Positions 1-5,648 of a DNA stretch of 5,648 nt are shown here, piece by piece (the first letter of the stretch is position 1; the number at the start of each line of letters is the position of its first letter). The notes beneath the pieces are model-generated. The model saw only the letters and a program-made list of their open reading frames with translations, was not told where the DNA came from and did not search any database. This DNA comes from Pseudarthrobacter sp. (lineage in GTDB: Bacteria > Actinomycetota > Actinomycetes > Actinomycetales > Micrococcaceae): NCBI GenBank assembly GCA_013362385.1, contig JABFWC010000447.1:1-5648 (forward strand), read 5' to 3'. The position numbers and the translations under genes were made by a program.

Positions 1-897
1 CGGGACCCTGCCTCCGTGGTGAAACGTTCCAGCCGGGCCGCGGGTGAGCGGTGTGTGAGCCTGCGCCCGGCGCCGGACGCCATGACGTACCTGACCGCGC
101 TGCTGCCGGCCGCCCGGGGTGTCACCGTCTACGCGGCTCTCAGTCAGGATGCGGACGCCGCCCGGTCGGGCGGGGATGAGCGGTCGCGGGGGCAGGTCAT
201 GGCCGACACCCTGGTCGAACGCGTCACCGGCACCCCCGGCGGGATCAGCGGGGTGGAGATCCAGCTGGTGATGACCGACCGCACCCTCCTGCAGGCCGAC
301 GCCGAACCCGCCCGCCTCCCCGGCTACGGCACCATCCCCGCAACGACCGCGCGGGAACTCGCACTCGCTGGCAACGGTGACACCAGCAAGAGCGAGACCG
401 GCAGGAGTGGCACCGGCGCCCAGGAACTGACCGTCTTCCTCCGCTGGCTCTACACCGCCCCCGCCACCGGTGAACTGGTCGCGATGGACTCCAAGGCCTG
501 CCTCTTCCCGCCAGGCCTCAAGCGCTTCCTCCAGGTACGCGACGACACCTGCCGCACCCCCTACTGCGACGCCCCGATCAGGCACGACGACCACATCACC
601 TCCTGGCACCACGGCGGCCCCACGACTGTGGGTAACGGCCAAGGTCTCTGCGAGGCCTGCAACCACACCAAGGAAACCCCCGGCTGGACCGCCAAACCAG
701 TCCCCGCACCACGCCACACCGTCGCAACCAGCACCCCCACCGGCCACACGTACCGATCGACAGCACAACCGCTGCCTGGAACTACCGTCCAACCCGCCCA
801 AGCCGTCCATGTCCTCGGGAGGGTGGTACCCCGGAGCGACAGCAGGCGCCGGCAGCTTTGGCAGCGCGCCAAGAGCGGAAAGACCGGCGTTCCGTAG
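1..897 (+). CDS. DUF222 / HNH endonuclease domain protein, 3' part (5' end outside window)
   Basis: The reading frame is open from the first base and ends at TAG 895-897, so the true start lies upstream; the GTG codons at 16 and 19 are internal. The first ~110 residues carry the DUF222 (13E12 repeat) pattern, including [10 protein letters not shown] and [15 protein letters not shown] variable Ser/Gly/Thr-rich linker follows (about 370-425), then the HNH module at about 550-663: [15 protein letters not shown], a further His pair (WHHGG), and [13 protein letters not shown]. The four cysteines (codons 550, 565, 649, 658) are placed like the zinc-binding pairs of HNH nucleases. The remaining ~70 residues are a Pro/Thr-rich and finally basic tail. 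Proteins of this family are multicopy in Arthrobacter and relatives; they are predicted DNA-cutting enzymes, but their biological role is not settled. The gene runs toward the DUF1684 gene, with 30 bp between stop codons. Nothing suggests a broken gene within the visible part. Confidence 0.92.
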   Translation, partial: RDPASVVKRSSRAAGERCVSLRPAPDAMTYLTALLPAARGVTVYAALSQDADAARSGGDERSRGQVMADTLVERVTGTPGGISGVEIQLVMTDRTLLQADAEPARLPGYGTIPATTARELALAGNGDTSKSETGRSGTGAQELTVFLRWLYTAPATGELVAMDSKACLFPPGLKRFLQVRDDTCRTPYCDAPIRHDDHITSWHHGGPTTVGNGQGLCEACNHTKETPGWTAKPVPAPRHTVATSTPTGHTYRSTAQPLPGTTVQPAQAVHVLGRVVPRSDSRRRQLWQRAKSGKTGVP

Positions 898-927
898 CAG
901 CACCGTCCCCTAACCGCGACGGCAAGA

Positions 928-1749
928 CTAGCCGGGGTAGGGCTGCTTCTCGCCGGCCTCCACCCGGATGTCCAGGCTATTGTTCTTCACCGGCATGGGG
1001 CAGGTGCCGTAAGGCGTAAAGGCGCGGGGGTAGTTGATGGCACGGTTGAAGTCCAGGACTACCGTGCCATCCGGCCGCGGCCGCGGTGTGGAGAGCTTCC
1101 GCCAGTCGTCCGTGGTGTCACCGTTGGTCTCGTCATGGAATGTGACAGTCAGGGCCCCGAGCTTTTCGGCCTCCGCCTGCAGGCGGAATTCGTGCGGGCT
1201 GCCCGGGAGGCGGAATACCACTTCGCCCACCGAACGGTGCACGCCGTCCACCAAGGGATTGGCGGTACTGATGGGCACATCCACCGGCCGGGCGTACGGC
1301 TCGAACCGCGCCTCCACTCCCCAGTCCGGGTTGTAGGGGTAGGTGGGAACTCCGTCGAATCCGGTGAGGACGGGAGAGGCCGAGTCGCGGGTGCGGACGG
1401 CGTAACGGCCCCCGCGCATGGCCAGTTCCACCACCACCTGGTCCCCGGCGGGACCGCCGAACTGCACCCACATCAGCGACTCCTCATCCACCAGGGCCGC
1501 CGACACGGTGCCGTCCACCTTTTCGCCGGTCTCCACCACTGTGAGCCCGTCCGAGGGCACCGCGGTGAGGAACGCCGTCGTGCCGTCCGTTGACCAGAGC
1601 CCCGGGGCGAGGTCGACGGCGGCGGGGGAGTCCTCCAGCCACTGAAAGGAGGTGAGGGTCAGCCAGCCGTGGCGGGCCGCGAGGGCCTTGTCCCGGTTGG
1701 CGCGAAAGCGCTGCCAGCGCTCCAGTCTGGCGTCGGTGGTGATGGCCAT
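928..1749 (-). CDS. DUF1684 domain-containing protein
   Basis: This is a complete 273-aa protein of the DUF1684 family, whose function is unknown. Family features in order are: N-terminal HGWLTLTSFQWLED (about residues 27-40, the usual W-L-T-L...WLE segment); VLTGFDGVPTYPYNPDW (127-143); EARFEPYARP (146-155); and the C-terminal signature VVLDFNRAINYPRAFTPYG (230-248), followed by TCPMP and EAGEKQ. There is no signal peptide or membrane segment, so it is probably cytoplasmic. I chose the ATG at 1749 because GGGAAGG lies 4 nt upstream and the family homology starts just after it. The frame stays open to an ATG at 1863, but the extra 38 residues (Cys/Arg-rich) look non-coding. It ends at TAG (928-930). 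It is transcribed divergently from ppc and convergently with the HNH gene, so it appears monocistronic. The family assignment is firm; no enzymatic role can be claimed. Confidence 0.92.
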   Translation of the reverse strand: MAITTDARLERWQRFRANRDKALAARHGWLTLTSFQWLEDSPAAVDLAPGLWSTDGTTAFLTAVPSDGLTVVETGEKVDGTVSAALVDEESLMWVQFGGPAGDQVVVELAMRGGRYAVRTRDSASPVLTGFDGVPTYPYNPDWGVEARFEPYARPVDVPISTANPLVDGVHRSVGEVVFRLPGSPHEFRLQAEAEKLGALTVTFHDETNGDTTDDWRKLSTPRPRPDGTVVLDFNRAINYPRAFTPYGTCPMPVKNNSLDIRVEAGEKQPYPG

Positions 1750-1760
1750 GGTTCCTTCCC
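1750..1760 (-). promoter_or_regulatory. Ribosome binding site of the DUF1684 gene
   Basis: Read on the minus strand, GGGAAGGAACC immediately precedes the ATG at 1749. The purine-rich GGAAGGA core resembles a Shine-Dalgarno sequence. It decides the start against the longer frame reaching 1863. Spacing is short, 3-4 nt after the core. Confidence 0.6.
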
Positions 1761-1832
1761 GTGGGGGTGCCCGGGCTACAACGGCGCAGGCCGCAGGTTC
1801 ATTCCGCATGCCGTGACATCTTTTGAGACGGA

Positions 1833-1863
1833 TTCGAACGAGGCGCTGCCACGGGGGTAGCAT
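1833..1863 (+). promoter_or_regulatory. Possible ppc promoter (weak boxes)
   Basis: TAGCAT at 1858-1863 fits the actinobacterial -10 pattern TANNNT. TTCGAA at 1833-1838 could serve as a degenerate -35 (4 of 6 matches to TTGACA) at a long 19-bp spacing. The expected transcription start, near 1870, would give a leader of about 70 nt that just includes the whole repeat structure at 1879-1953. The match is weak and other start sites are possible. Confidence 0.25.
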
Positions 1864-1884
1864 CTCTAGCTAGTAACGTGGCTC

Positions 1885-1912
1885 ACAGTATCCAGCGCAG
1901 TGTACGAGCCAA
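1885..1912 (-). promoter_or_regulatory. Possible promoter of the DUF1684 gene (weak boxes)
   Basis: On the minus strand, TTGGCT (1912-1907) and TACTGT (1890-1885) are separated by 16 bp, resembling -35 and -10 hexamers. Transcription would start near 1878 and give a leader of about 130 nt. It overlaps the ppc leader repeats, so a regulator or polymerase bound here could affect both genes. The match is weak and made by eye. Confidence 0.2.
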
Positions 1913-1925
1913 GTCCGAAACCCTC

Positions 1926-1930
1926 GAAAG
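1926..1930 (+). promoter_or_regulatory. Weak ribosome binding site of ppc
   Basis: GAAAG lies 9 nt before the ATG at 1940 and matches the 5' half of the ideal AGAAAGGAGG. No better purine run is present. Upstream in this frame there is no ATG, GTG or TTG before a stop at 1874-1876, so 1940 is the most upstream possible start. Confidence 0.4.
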
Positions 1931-1939
1931 ATTGCTTCC

Positions 1940-4756
1940 ATGGCTCACACTGCAACACAGCCCGAAACCGACCTCGCCTCCGAACTGCGCGCGGATGTAC
2001 GGCGCGTGTCCACCCTGCTGGGTGAATCCCTGGTCCGGCAGCACGGACCCGAACTCCTGGATCTCGTGGAGCAGGTCCGCCTGTTGACCAAGGAGTCCAA
2101 GGAGGCGGCGCGCGGCGGTGCGGATGCCACCGGCCCCTGGAGCGCACACGACGTCGTCGCACAGGTCCGCGAGCTGCTGGGCTCCCTGCCGATCGAACAG
2201 GCCACCGACCTGGTCCGCGCCTTCGCCTTCTACTTCCACCTGGCCAACGCCGCCGAGCAGGTGCACCGCGTCCGCGGACTGCGCACCCGTGCCGAAAAGG
2301 ACGGCTGGCTGGCCAAGACCGTGGCCGAGATCGCCGCCCAGGCCGGTCCGGACGTGCTGCAGGAGGTGGTCAACGGGCTGGACGTGCGCCCCATCTTCAC
2401 CGCGCACCCCACCGAAGCGTCCCGCCGCTCCGTCCTGGACAAGATCCGCAAGCTCTCCGACGTCCTGTCCCGCCCCACCGCCGAGGGTTCCACGGCGCGG
2501 CGGCGGCAGGACCGGCAGCTGGCCGAAATCATCGACCAGATGTGGCAGACCGACGAACTTCGCCAGGTCCGTCCCACCCCGGTGGATGAGGCCCGCAACG
2601 CCATCTACTACCTGGGCGGCATCCTCACCGACGCGATGCCCGAGATGCTCTCCGAACTCTCCGAGCTCCTGGGCGAGCACGGCGTCACCCTGGCCTCCAA
2701 GGACGCACCCATCCGGTTCGGCTCCTGGATCGGCGGTGACCGCGACGGCAACCCGAACGTCACCGCCGCCGTGACCCGCGAGATCCTGCAGATCCAGAAC
2801 CAGAGCGCCATCCGGATCAGCATCGGCATGATCGACGAACTGATCTCCATCCTGTCCAACTCCACCGCACTCGCCGGTGCGGACGAGGCCCTGCTCACCT
2901 CGATCGACGAGGACCTGAAGAAGCTGCCCGGCCTGGACAAGCGCGTCCTGGAGCTGAACGCCCAGGAGCCCTACCGGCTCAAGCTCACCTGCATCAAGGC
3001 CAAGCTCATCAACACCGGCAAGCGCGTGGCGGCGAACTCCAACCACGAGCACGGCCGCGACTACAGCGGCACCGAAGAACTCCTCGCGGACCTGCACCTG
3101 CTGGAACTGTCGCTGCGGAACCACTCCGCGGCCCTGGCTGCTGACGGCTCCCTGGCCCGCGTGCGCCGCGCCATAGCCTCCTTCGGCCTCCACCTGGCAA
3201 CCCTGGACATCCGCGAGCACGCAGACCACCACCACGACGCCGTCGGCCAGCTGATGGACCGGATCGGCGGACCCGGCCTGCGCTACGCCGAACTCTCCCG
3301 CGAGGAGCGCTTCGAGGTGCTCGGCTCCGAGCTCGCCTCCCGCCGTCCGCTCTCCGGGCACCCGATCAAGCTCGACGGCGCCGCCGACGGCACGTACGAC
3401 GTCTTCCGCGAGATCCGCCGCGCCCTGCGCATGTACGGCCCGGATGTCATCGAAACCTACATCATCTCCATGACCCGCGGCGCCGACGACGTGCTGGCCG
3501 CTGCCGTCCTGGCCCGCGAAGCCGGCCTGGTGAACCTCTTCGGCGACAAGCCCTACGCCAAGCTCGGCTTCGCGCCGCTGCTGGAGACCGTGGAGGAACT
3601 GAGGGCCTCGGCAGAGATCATCGACCAGCTGTTGTCCGACCCCTCCTACCGGGAGCTGGTGCGCCTGCGCGGCGACATCCAGGAAGTCATGCTGGGCTAC
3701 TCGGACTCCAACAAGGAATCCGGCGTGATGACCAGCCAGTGGGAGATCCACAAGACCCAGCGCAAGCTGCGGGACGTGGCCGCCAAGCACGGCGTCCGCG
3801 TCCGGCTGTTCCATGGCCGGGGAGGTTCCGTGGGCCGCGGCGGCGGACCCACCTACGACGCCATCCTGGCCCAGCCCAACGGCGTCCTCGAAGGCGAAAT
3901 CAAGTTCACCGAGCAGGGCGAAGTCATCTCTGACAAGTACTCACTGCCCGAGCTGGCCCGCGAGAACCTTGAACTGTCGCTGGCCGCGGTGCTGCAGGGT
4001 TCGGCCCTGCACCGGGACCCGCGCACCTCCGAGGACCAGCGCGAGCGCTACGGCCACGTCATGGAGACCATCTCCGATGCCGCGTTCGACCGCTACCGCA
4101 AGCTCGTCGACCACCCCGACCTGCCCGCCTACTTCATGGCGTCCACTCCGGTGGAGCAGCTCGGATCGCTGAACATCGGCTCCCGGCCGTCCAAGCGCCC
4201 CGACTCGGGTGCCGGACTGGGCGGACTGCGCGCCATCCCGTGGGTGTTCGGCTGGACCCAGTCCCGCCAGATCGTGCCGGGCTGGTTCGGCGTCGGGTCA
4301 GGCCTGAAGGCCGCCCGGGAAGCCGGCAACGCGGCGCAGCTGGTGGAAATGATGGACCAGTGGCACTTCTTCCGCTCCGTGCTGTCCAACGTGGAAATGA
4401 CGCTCGCCAAGACGGACATGGACATCGCCGGCTACTACGTGGCCACCCTGGTTCCCGAAGAGCTGCACCACCTGTTCCGGACCATCCGGGAAGAGTACGA
4501 ACTCACCGTCTCCGAAATCCAGAAGCTGACCGGGGAGAACCTGCTCCTGGACGCCCAGCCCACCCTGAAGCGCTCACTGGAAATCCGCGACCAGTACCTG
4601 GACCCGATCAGCTACCTGCAGGTGGAACTGCTGCGCCGCGTCCGCGAGGCCGCACAGGCGGACAGCATCAGCGGCGCCGAGATCGACGAACGCCTCCAGC
4701 GGGCCATGCTCATCACCGTCAACGGCGTGGCGGCCGGCCTGCGCAACACCGGGTAA
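1940..4756 (+). CDS. ppc: Phosphoenolpyruvate carboxylase
   Basis: This cytoplasmic 938-aa enzyme adds bicarbonate to phosphoenolpyruvate, giving oxaloacetate and phosphate, the anaplerotic step feeding the TCA cycle and aspartate-family synthesis. It is full length (E. coli has 883 aa; high-GC Gram-positive enzymes are somewhat longer). Visible motifs: [12 protein letters not shown] with catalytic His156; [15 protein letters not shown] (261-275); LDIREH with Arg425; metal ligands Glu549 and Asp589 with Lys592 in [12 protein letters not shown]; the catalytic loop [14 protein letters not shown] (624-637) with His625, Arg627 and Arg633; NIGSRPSKR (745-753); [11 protein letters not shown] (766-776); and the C-terminal RNTG. 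Lys824, Arg883, Asn936 and Arg633 align by hand with E. coli K773, R832, N881 and R587, the aspartate/malate-binding residues, so feedback inhibition is expected. It ends at TAA 4754-4756, 33 bp before the next gene. The frame is intact and the identification is secure. Confidence 0.99.
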   Translation: MAHTATQPETDLASELRADVRRVSTLLGESLVRQHGPELLDLVEQVRLLTKESKEAARGGADATGPWSAHDVVAQVRELLGSLPIEQATDLVRAFAFYFHLANAAEQVHRVRGLRTRAEKDGWLAKTVAEIAAQAGPDVLQEVVNGLDVRPIFTAHPTEASRRSVLDKIRKLSDVLSRPTAEGSTARRRQDRQLAEIIDQMWQTDELRQVRPTPVDEARNAIYYLGGILTDAMPEMLSELSELLGEHGVTLASKDAPIRFGSWIGGDRDGNPNVTAAVTREILQIQNQSAIRISIGMIDELISILSNSTALAGADEALLTSIDEDLKKLPGLDKRVLELNAQEPYRLKLTCIKAKLINTGKRVAANSNHEHGRDYSGTEELLADLHLLELSLRNHSAALAADGSLARVRRAIASFGLHLATLDIREHADHHHDAVGQLMDRIGGPGLRYAELSREERFEVLGSELASRRPLSGHPIKLDGAADGTYDVFREIRRALRMYGPDVIETYIISMTRGADDVLAAAVLAREAGLVNLFGDKPYAKLGFAPLLETVEELRASAEIIDQLLSDPSYRELVRLRGDIQEVMLGYSDSNKESGVMTSQWEIHKTQRKLRDVAAKHGVRVRLFHGRGGSVGRGGGPTYDAILAQPNGVLEGEIKFTEQGEVISDKYSLPELARENLELSLAAVLQGSALHRDPRTSEDQRERYGHVMETISDAAFDRYRKLVDHPDLPAYFMASTPVEQLGSLNIGSRPSKRPDSGAGLGGLRAIPWVFGWTQSRQIVPGWFGVGSGLKAAREAGNAAQLVEMMDQWHFFRSVLSNVEMTLAKTDMDIAGYYVATLVPEELHHLFRTIREEYELTVSEIQKLTGENLLLDAQPTLKRSLEIRDQYLDPISYLQVELLRRVREAAQADSISGAEIDERLQRAMLITVNGVAAGLRNTG

Positions 4757-4776
4757 GCCCCGGCCCCGGGTTTGGA

Positions 4777-4782
4777 TAGGGT
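4777..4782 (+). promoter_or_regulatory. Probable -10 box of the 101-aa gene (leaderless type)
   Basis: TAGGGT is a good actinobacterial -10 hexamer and ends 7 nt before the ATG at 4790. Transcription would therefore start at or very near the A of the start codon and give a leaderless mRNA. No convincing -35 is seen; its expected place is over the ppc stop codon. The same bases (GGGTGG, 4779-4784) could alternatively act as a poor ribosome site on a ppc read-through transcript. Confidence 0.5.
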
Positions 4783-4789
4783 GGACGGC

Positions 4790-5095
4790 ATGCCTTCCTT
4801 CCAGACCCGACTCAAGATCACCGGGCTGCGGCCGGGAAATCCGCCGGAATCCGTCATGGACACGGCCGTGGAGGTGCTCGGAACCCGCCACCATGTCGAG
4901 GCGCACCAACTGCAGATCGCTGGGGGAGTGCCGCAGCTGAATCTTCGCTTCCTCGTCGAGGCCAGTGAATACAACGGCGAGAACCAGCAGGCGCGGGAGT
5001 CGGCAGCCATGATGCGCGACGCCGTCGAGCAAGTGGCCCTGACAGGTGCGCTCAGCGTGCTCCGGCGCAGCCGCGGCAAGTGGCTGCCCGTCTAG
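4790..5095 (+). CDS. Conserved-looking small protein of unknown function, 101 aa
   Basis: I do not recognise a named family. The protein has no signal peptide, membrane segment or Cys-based metal site. From sequence alone it alternates strand- and helix-like stretches: TRLKITGL (strand), PPESVMDTAVEVL (helix), HHVEAHQLQI (strand), PQLNLRFLVEAS (strand), ENQQARESAAMMRDAVEQVAL (helix) and GALSVLRRSRGKWLPV (strand), so a small alpha/beta sandwich of ferredoxin-like type is plausible. I chose ATG 4790 because TAGGGT lies 7 nt upstream; in-frame TTG 4772 and GTG 4781 would add six or three poor residues. It lies 33 bp after ppc on the same strand, so it may be read both with ppc and from its own start. 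It is convergent with the DedA gene, with 22 bp between stop codons. GC-rich third positions and clean amphipathic patterns support real coding. Function unknown. Confidence 0.8.
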   Translation: MPSFQTRLKITGLRPGNPPESVMDTAVEVLGTRHHVEAHQLQIAGGVPQLNLRFLVEASEYNGENQQARESAAMMRDAVEQVALTGALSVLRRSRGKWLPV

Positions 5096-5125
5096 CCCTG
5101 ACGAACGCCTGGCCCGGTCAGGGCT
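5094..5125. terminator. Hairpin between convergent genes, probable bidirectional terminator
   Basis: AGCCCTGAC (5094-5102) and GTCAGGGCT (5117-5125) form a perfect 9-bp stem with a 14-nt loop. The stem includes the last two bases of the 101-aa gene's TAG and the whole stop codon of the DedA gene. No U-run of more than three follows on either strand, so it is not a textbook intrinsic terminator. Its place between convergent genes still fits a shared transcription end or 3'-end protecting hairpin. Confidence 0.55.
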
Positions 5126-5648
5126 CGGTTTCCTCCACGGGTGACCGGTCGCCGCGCCGCCGGGTGACGATGATGCCGACGACGGCGCCGATCGCCAGGC
5201 CGACCGCCACGCCGATGAGGGAGCTGGCCCAGAAGGGCAGCTTCGTGGCCGATCCGGTGAAGTAGCCCAGGCCCACCAGCCAGCAGGCCCACAGGACCGC
5301 GCCAAGGCCCGCGCACAGGCTGAAGCCGCGGACCGAGACGTTGGCAATGCCGGACGCGGCCGACGTCGCCAGCCGCCCGCCCGGAATGAACCTGGCCCCG
5401 ATGATGGTGCCGTAGGTGGACGAGCGGCCCGCCTTGGCCAGTGCTTCATGGATGCCGCTGTGCACCCGCCGCCCCCATCTCCAGCGGTCCAGCAGGTGGC
5501 TCAGGCGCCGCCGGAAGAGCTGGAACACCACCATGTCGCCGATCCACGAGGCCGCCGCGGCAAGGGCAAGCACCAGGAACACGTTCGCCCTGCCGTCCGC
5601 CGCCAGGGCGCCGCCCGTGATCACCACCATCTCGGACGGGACGGGCGG
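5118..5648 (-). CDS. DedA-family integral membrane protein, C-terminal part (5' end outside window)
   Basis: The minus-strand frame is open to the window edge and ends at TGA (5120-5118), leaving 176 visible residues. The ATG at 5630 is internal, because the family segment PPVPSEMVVITGGALA starts before it. DedA hallmarks visible are this PxPSE...GALA stretch, hydrophobic segment VFLVLALAAAASWIGDM, the cytoplasmic-looking basic stretch FRRRLSHLLDRWRWGRR, and GARFIPGGR with two Arg six residues apart (the later one at 5373-5375), matching the essential Arg pair of E. coli YqjA/YghB. Two more hydrophobic segments follow (about FSLCAGLGAVLWACWLVGLGYF and LIGVAVGLAIGAVVGIIV), then a short charged tail. 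Some DedA proteins, such as B. subtilis UptA, recycle undecaprenyl phosphate across the membrane; others affect membrane energetics and drug resistance. Which role applies here cannot be told. Confidence 0.92.
   Translation of the reverse strand, partial: PPVPSEMVVITGGALAADGRANVFLVLALAAAASWIGDMVVFQLFRRRLSHLLDRWRWGRRVHSGIHEALAKAGRSSTYGTIIGARFIPGGRLATSAASGIANVSVRGFSLCAGLGAVLWACWLVGLGYFTGSATKLPFWASSLIGVAVGLAIGAVVGIIVTRRRGDRSPVEETEP

Larger units (their letters stand above)
1750..1939. other. Divergent intergenic region between the DUF1684 gene and ppc
   Basis: These 190 bp must hold the promoters for both divergently transcribed genes. The region is visibly less GC-rich than the flanking genes, especially 1811-1840 and 1861-1935. 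It contains CTAGCTAG (1866-1873), a perfect 8-bp palindrome built from CTAG, a tetranucleotide that is uncommon in bacterial genomes. It also holds the inverted and direct repeats described for the ppc leader. No small gene or tRNA is seen in it. Confidence 0.7.
1879..1953 (+). promoter_or_regulatory. Candidate two-state RNA structure in the ppc leader covering the start codon
   Basis: TGGCTCACA occurs at 1879-1887 and again at 1941-1949, where it begins on the second base of the ppc start codon. Between them lies GCAGTGT-AC-GAGCCA (1897-1911). This middle segment is complementary to 1941-1953 in 13 base pairs (7 + 6) interrupted by a 2-nt bulge (AC, 1904-1905). It can instead pair with 1879-1887 in 9 base pairs with the same bulge. 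The first pairing would bury codons 1-5 of ppc and put the ribosome site (GAAAG, 1926-1930) in a 29-nt loop; the second would free them. The complementarity is directly visible; a regulatory function is inferred. It resembles no riboswitch class I know. Confidence 0.35.

Noticed and set aside
903..922. Short hairpin CCGTC/GACGG between the convergent HNH and DUF1684 genes
   Set aside because: Only 5 bp with a 10-nt loop and no U-run; too weak to call a terminator, although one would be expected here.
1758..1855. 7-bp inverted repeat CCCGTGG (1758-1764) / CCACGGG (1849-1855)
   Set aside because: The arms are 84 nt apart and do not extend; expected by chance in GC-rich DNA.
1750..1863. N-terminal extension of the DUF1684 protein to the ATG at 1863
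   Set aside because: The added 38 residues do not resemble the family, and a good ribosome site sits right before the ATG at 1749. The extension would also use up most of the divergent promoter region.
1883..3814. A 643-codon open frame on the minus strand, antisense to ppc
   Set aside because: It lies wholly against the unmistakable ppc frame, is Gly/Val/Gln/Asp-rich without family motifs, and is the expected mirror of GC-rich codons. Long antisense frames of this kind are common in high-GC genomes.
4759..4773. GC-rich CCCG/CGGG hairpin followed by TTT just after ppc
   Set aside because: The stem is 4 bp with a 4-nt loop and only three T follow; this is likely composition. It also lies against the probable promoter of the next gene.
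4574..5449. Long minus-strand frame spanning the ppc end, the 101-aa gene and part of the DedA gene
   Set aside because: It is out of frame with the DedA protein and antisense to two genes with good coding evidence; its composition is Arg/Ala/Ser/Pro-rich and no motif is visible.

Overview
The window is high-GC DNA whose proteins look like those of a Gram-positive actinobacterium. The combination of a DUF222/HNH endonuclease of the 13E12-repeat type, a DUF1684 protein and an actinobacterial-style PEP carboxylase points to the Micrococcaceae (Arthrobacter/Pseudarthrobacter type). The genus is inferred from protein resemblance only. It reads as ordinary chromosome, with no insertion sequence, phage, CRISPR array, tRNA or rRNA visible.

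Layout: (1) 1-897 (+) is the 3' part of a DUF222/HNH endonuclease gene, cut by the window edge. (2) 928-1749 (-) is a complete DUF1684 protein gene, convergent with the first. (3) 1750-1939 is a divergent intergenic region with weak promoter-like boxes on both strands and an unexpected set of complementary segments around the ppc start codon. (4) 1940-4756 (+) is ppc, a full-length phosphoenolpyruvate carboxylase. (5) 4790-5095 (+) is a 101-aa protein of unknown function with a probable -10 box 7 nt before its ATG, so its mRNA may be leaderless. (6) 5118-5648 (-) is the C-terminal part of a DedA-family membrane protein, convergent with the 101-aa gene. The two are separated by a 9-bp hairpin that overlaps both stop codons.

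The genes do not form an obvious pathway. PEP carboxylase makes oxaloacetate to replenish the TCA cycle and keeps every catalytic and aspartate/malate-binding residue I could map to the E. coli enzyme. The most interesting signal is in the ppc leader. The first 13 nt after the A of the start codon (1941-1953) are complementary to 1897-1911, apart from a 2-nt bulge. The first 9 of those nt are also duplicated upstream at 1879-1887, where they can compete for the same partner. This is the geometry of a two-state translational switch, but it is unproven and could be chance. I found no clear multi-gene novel system.
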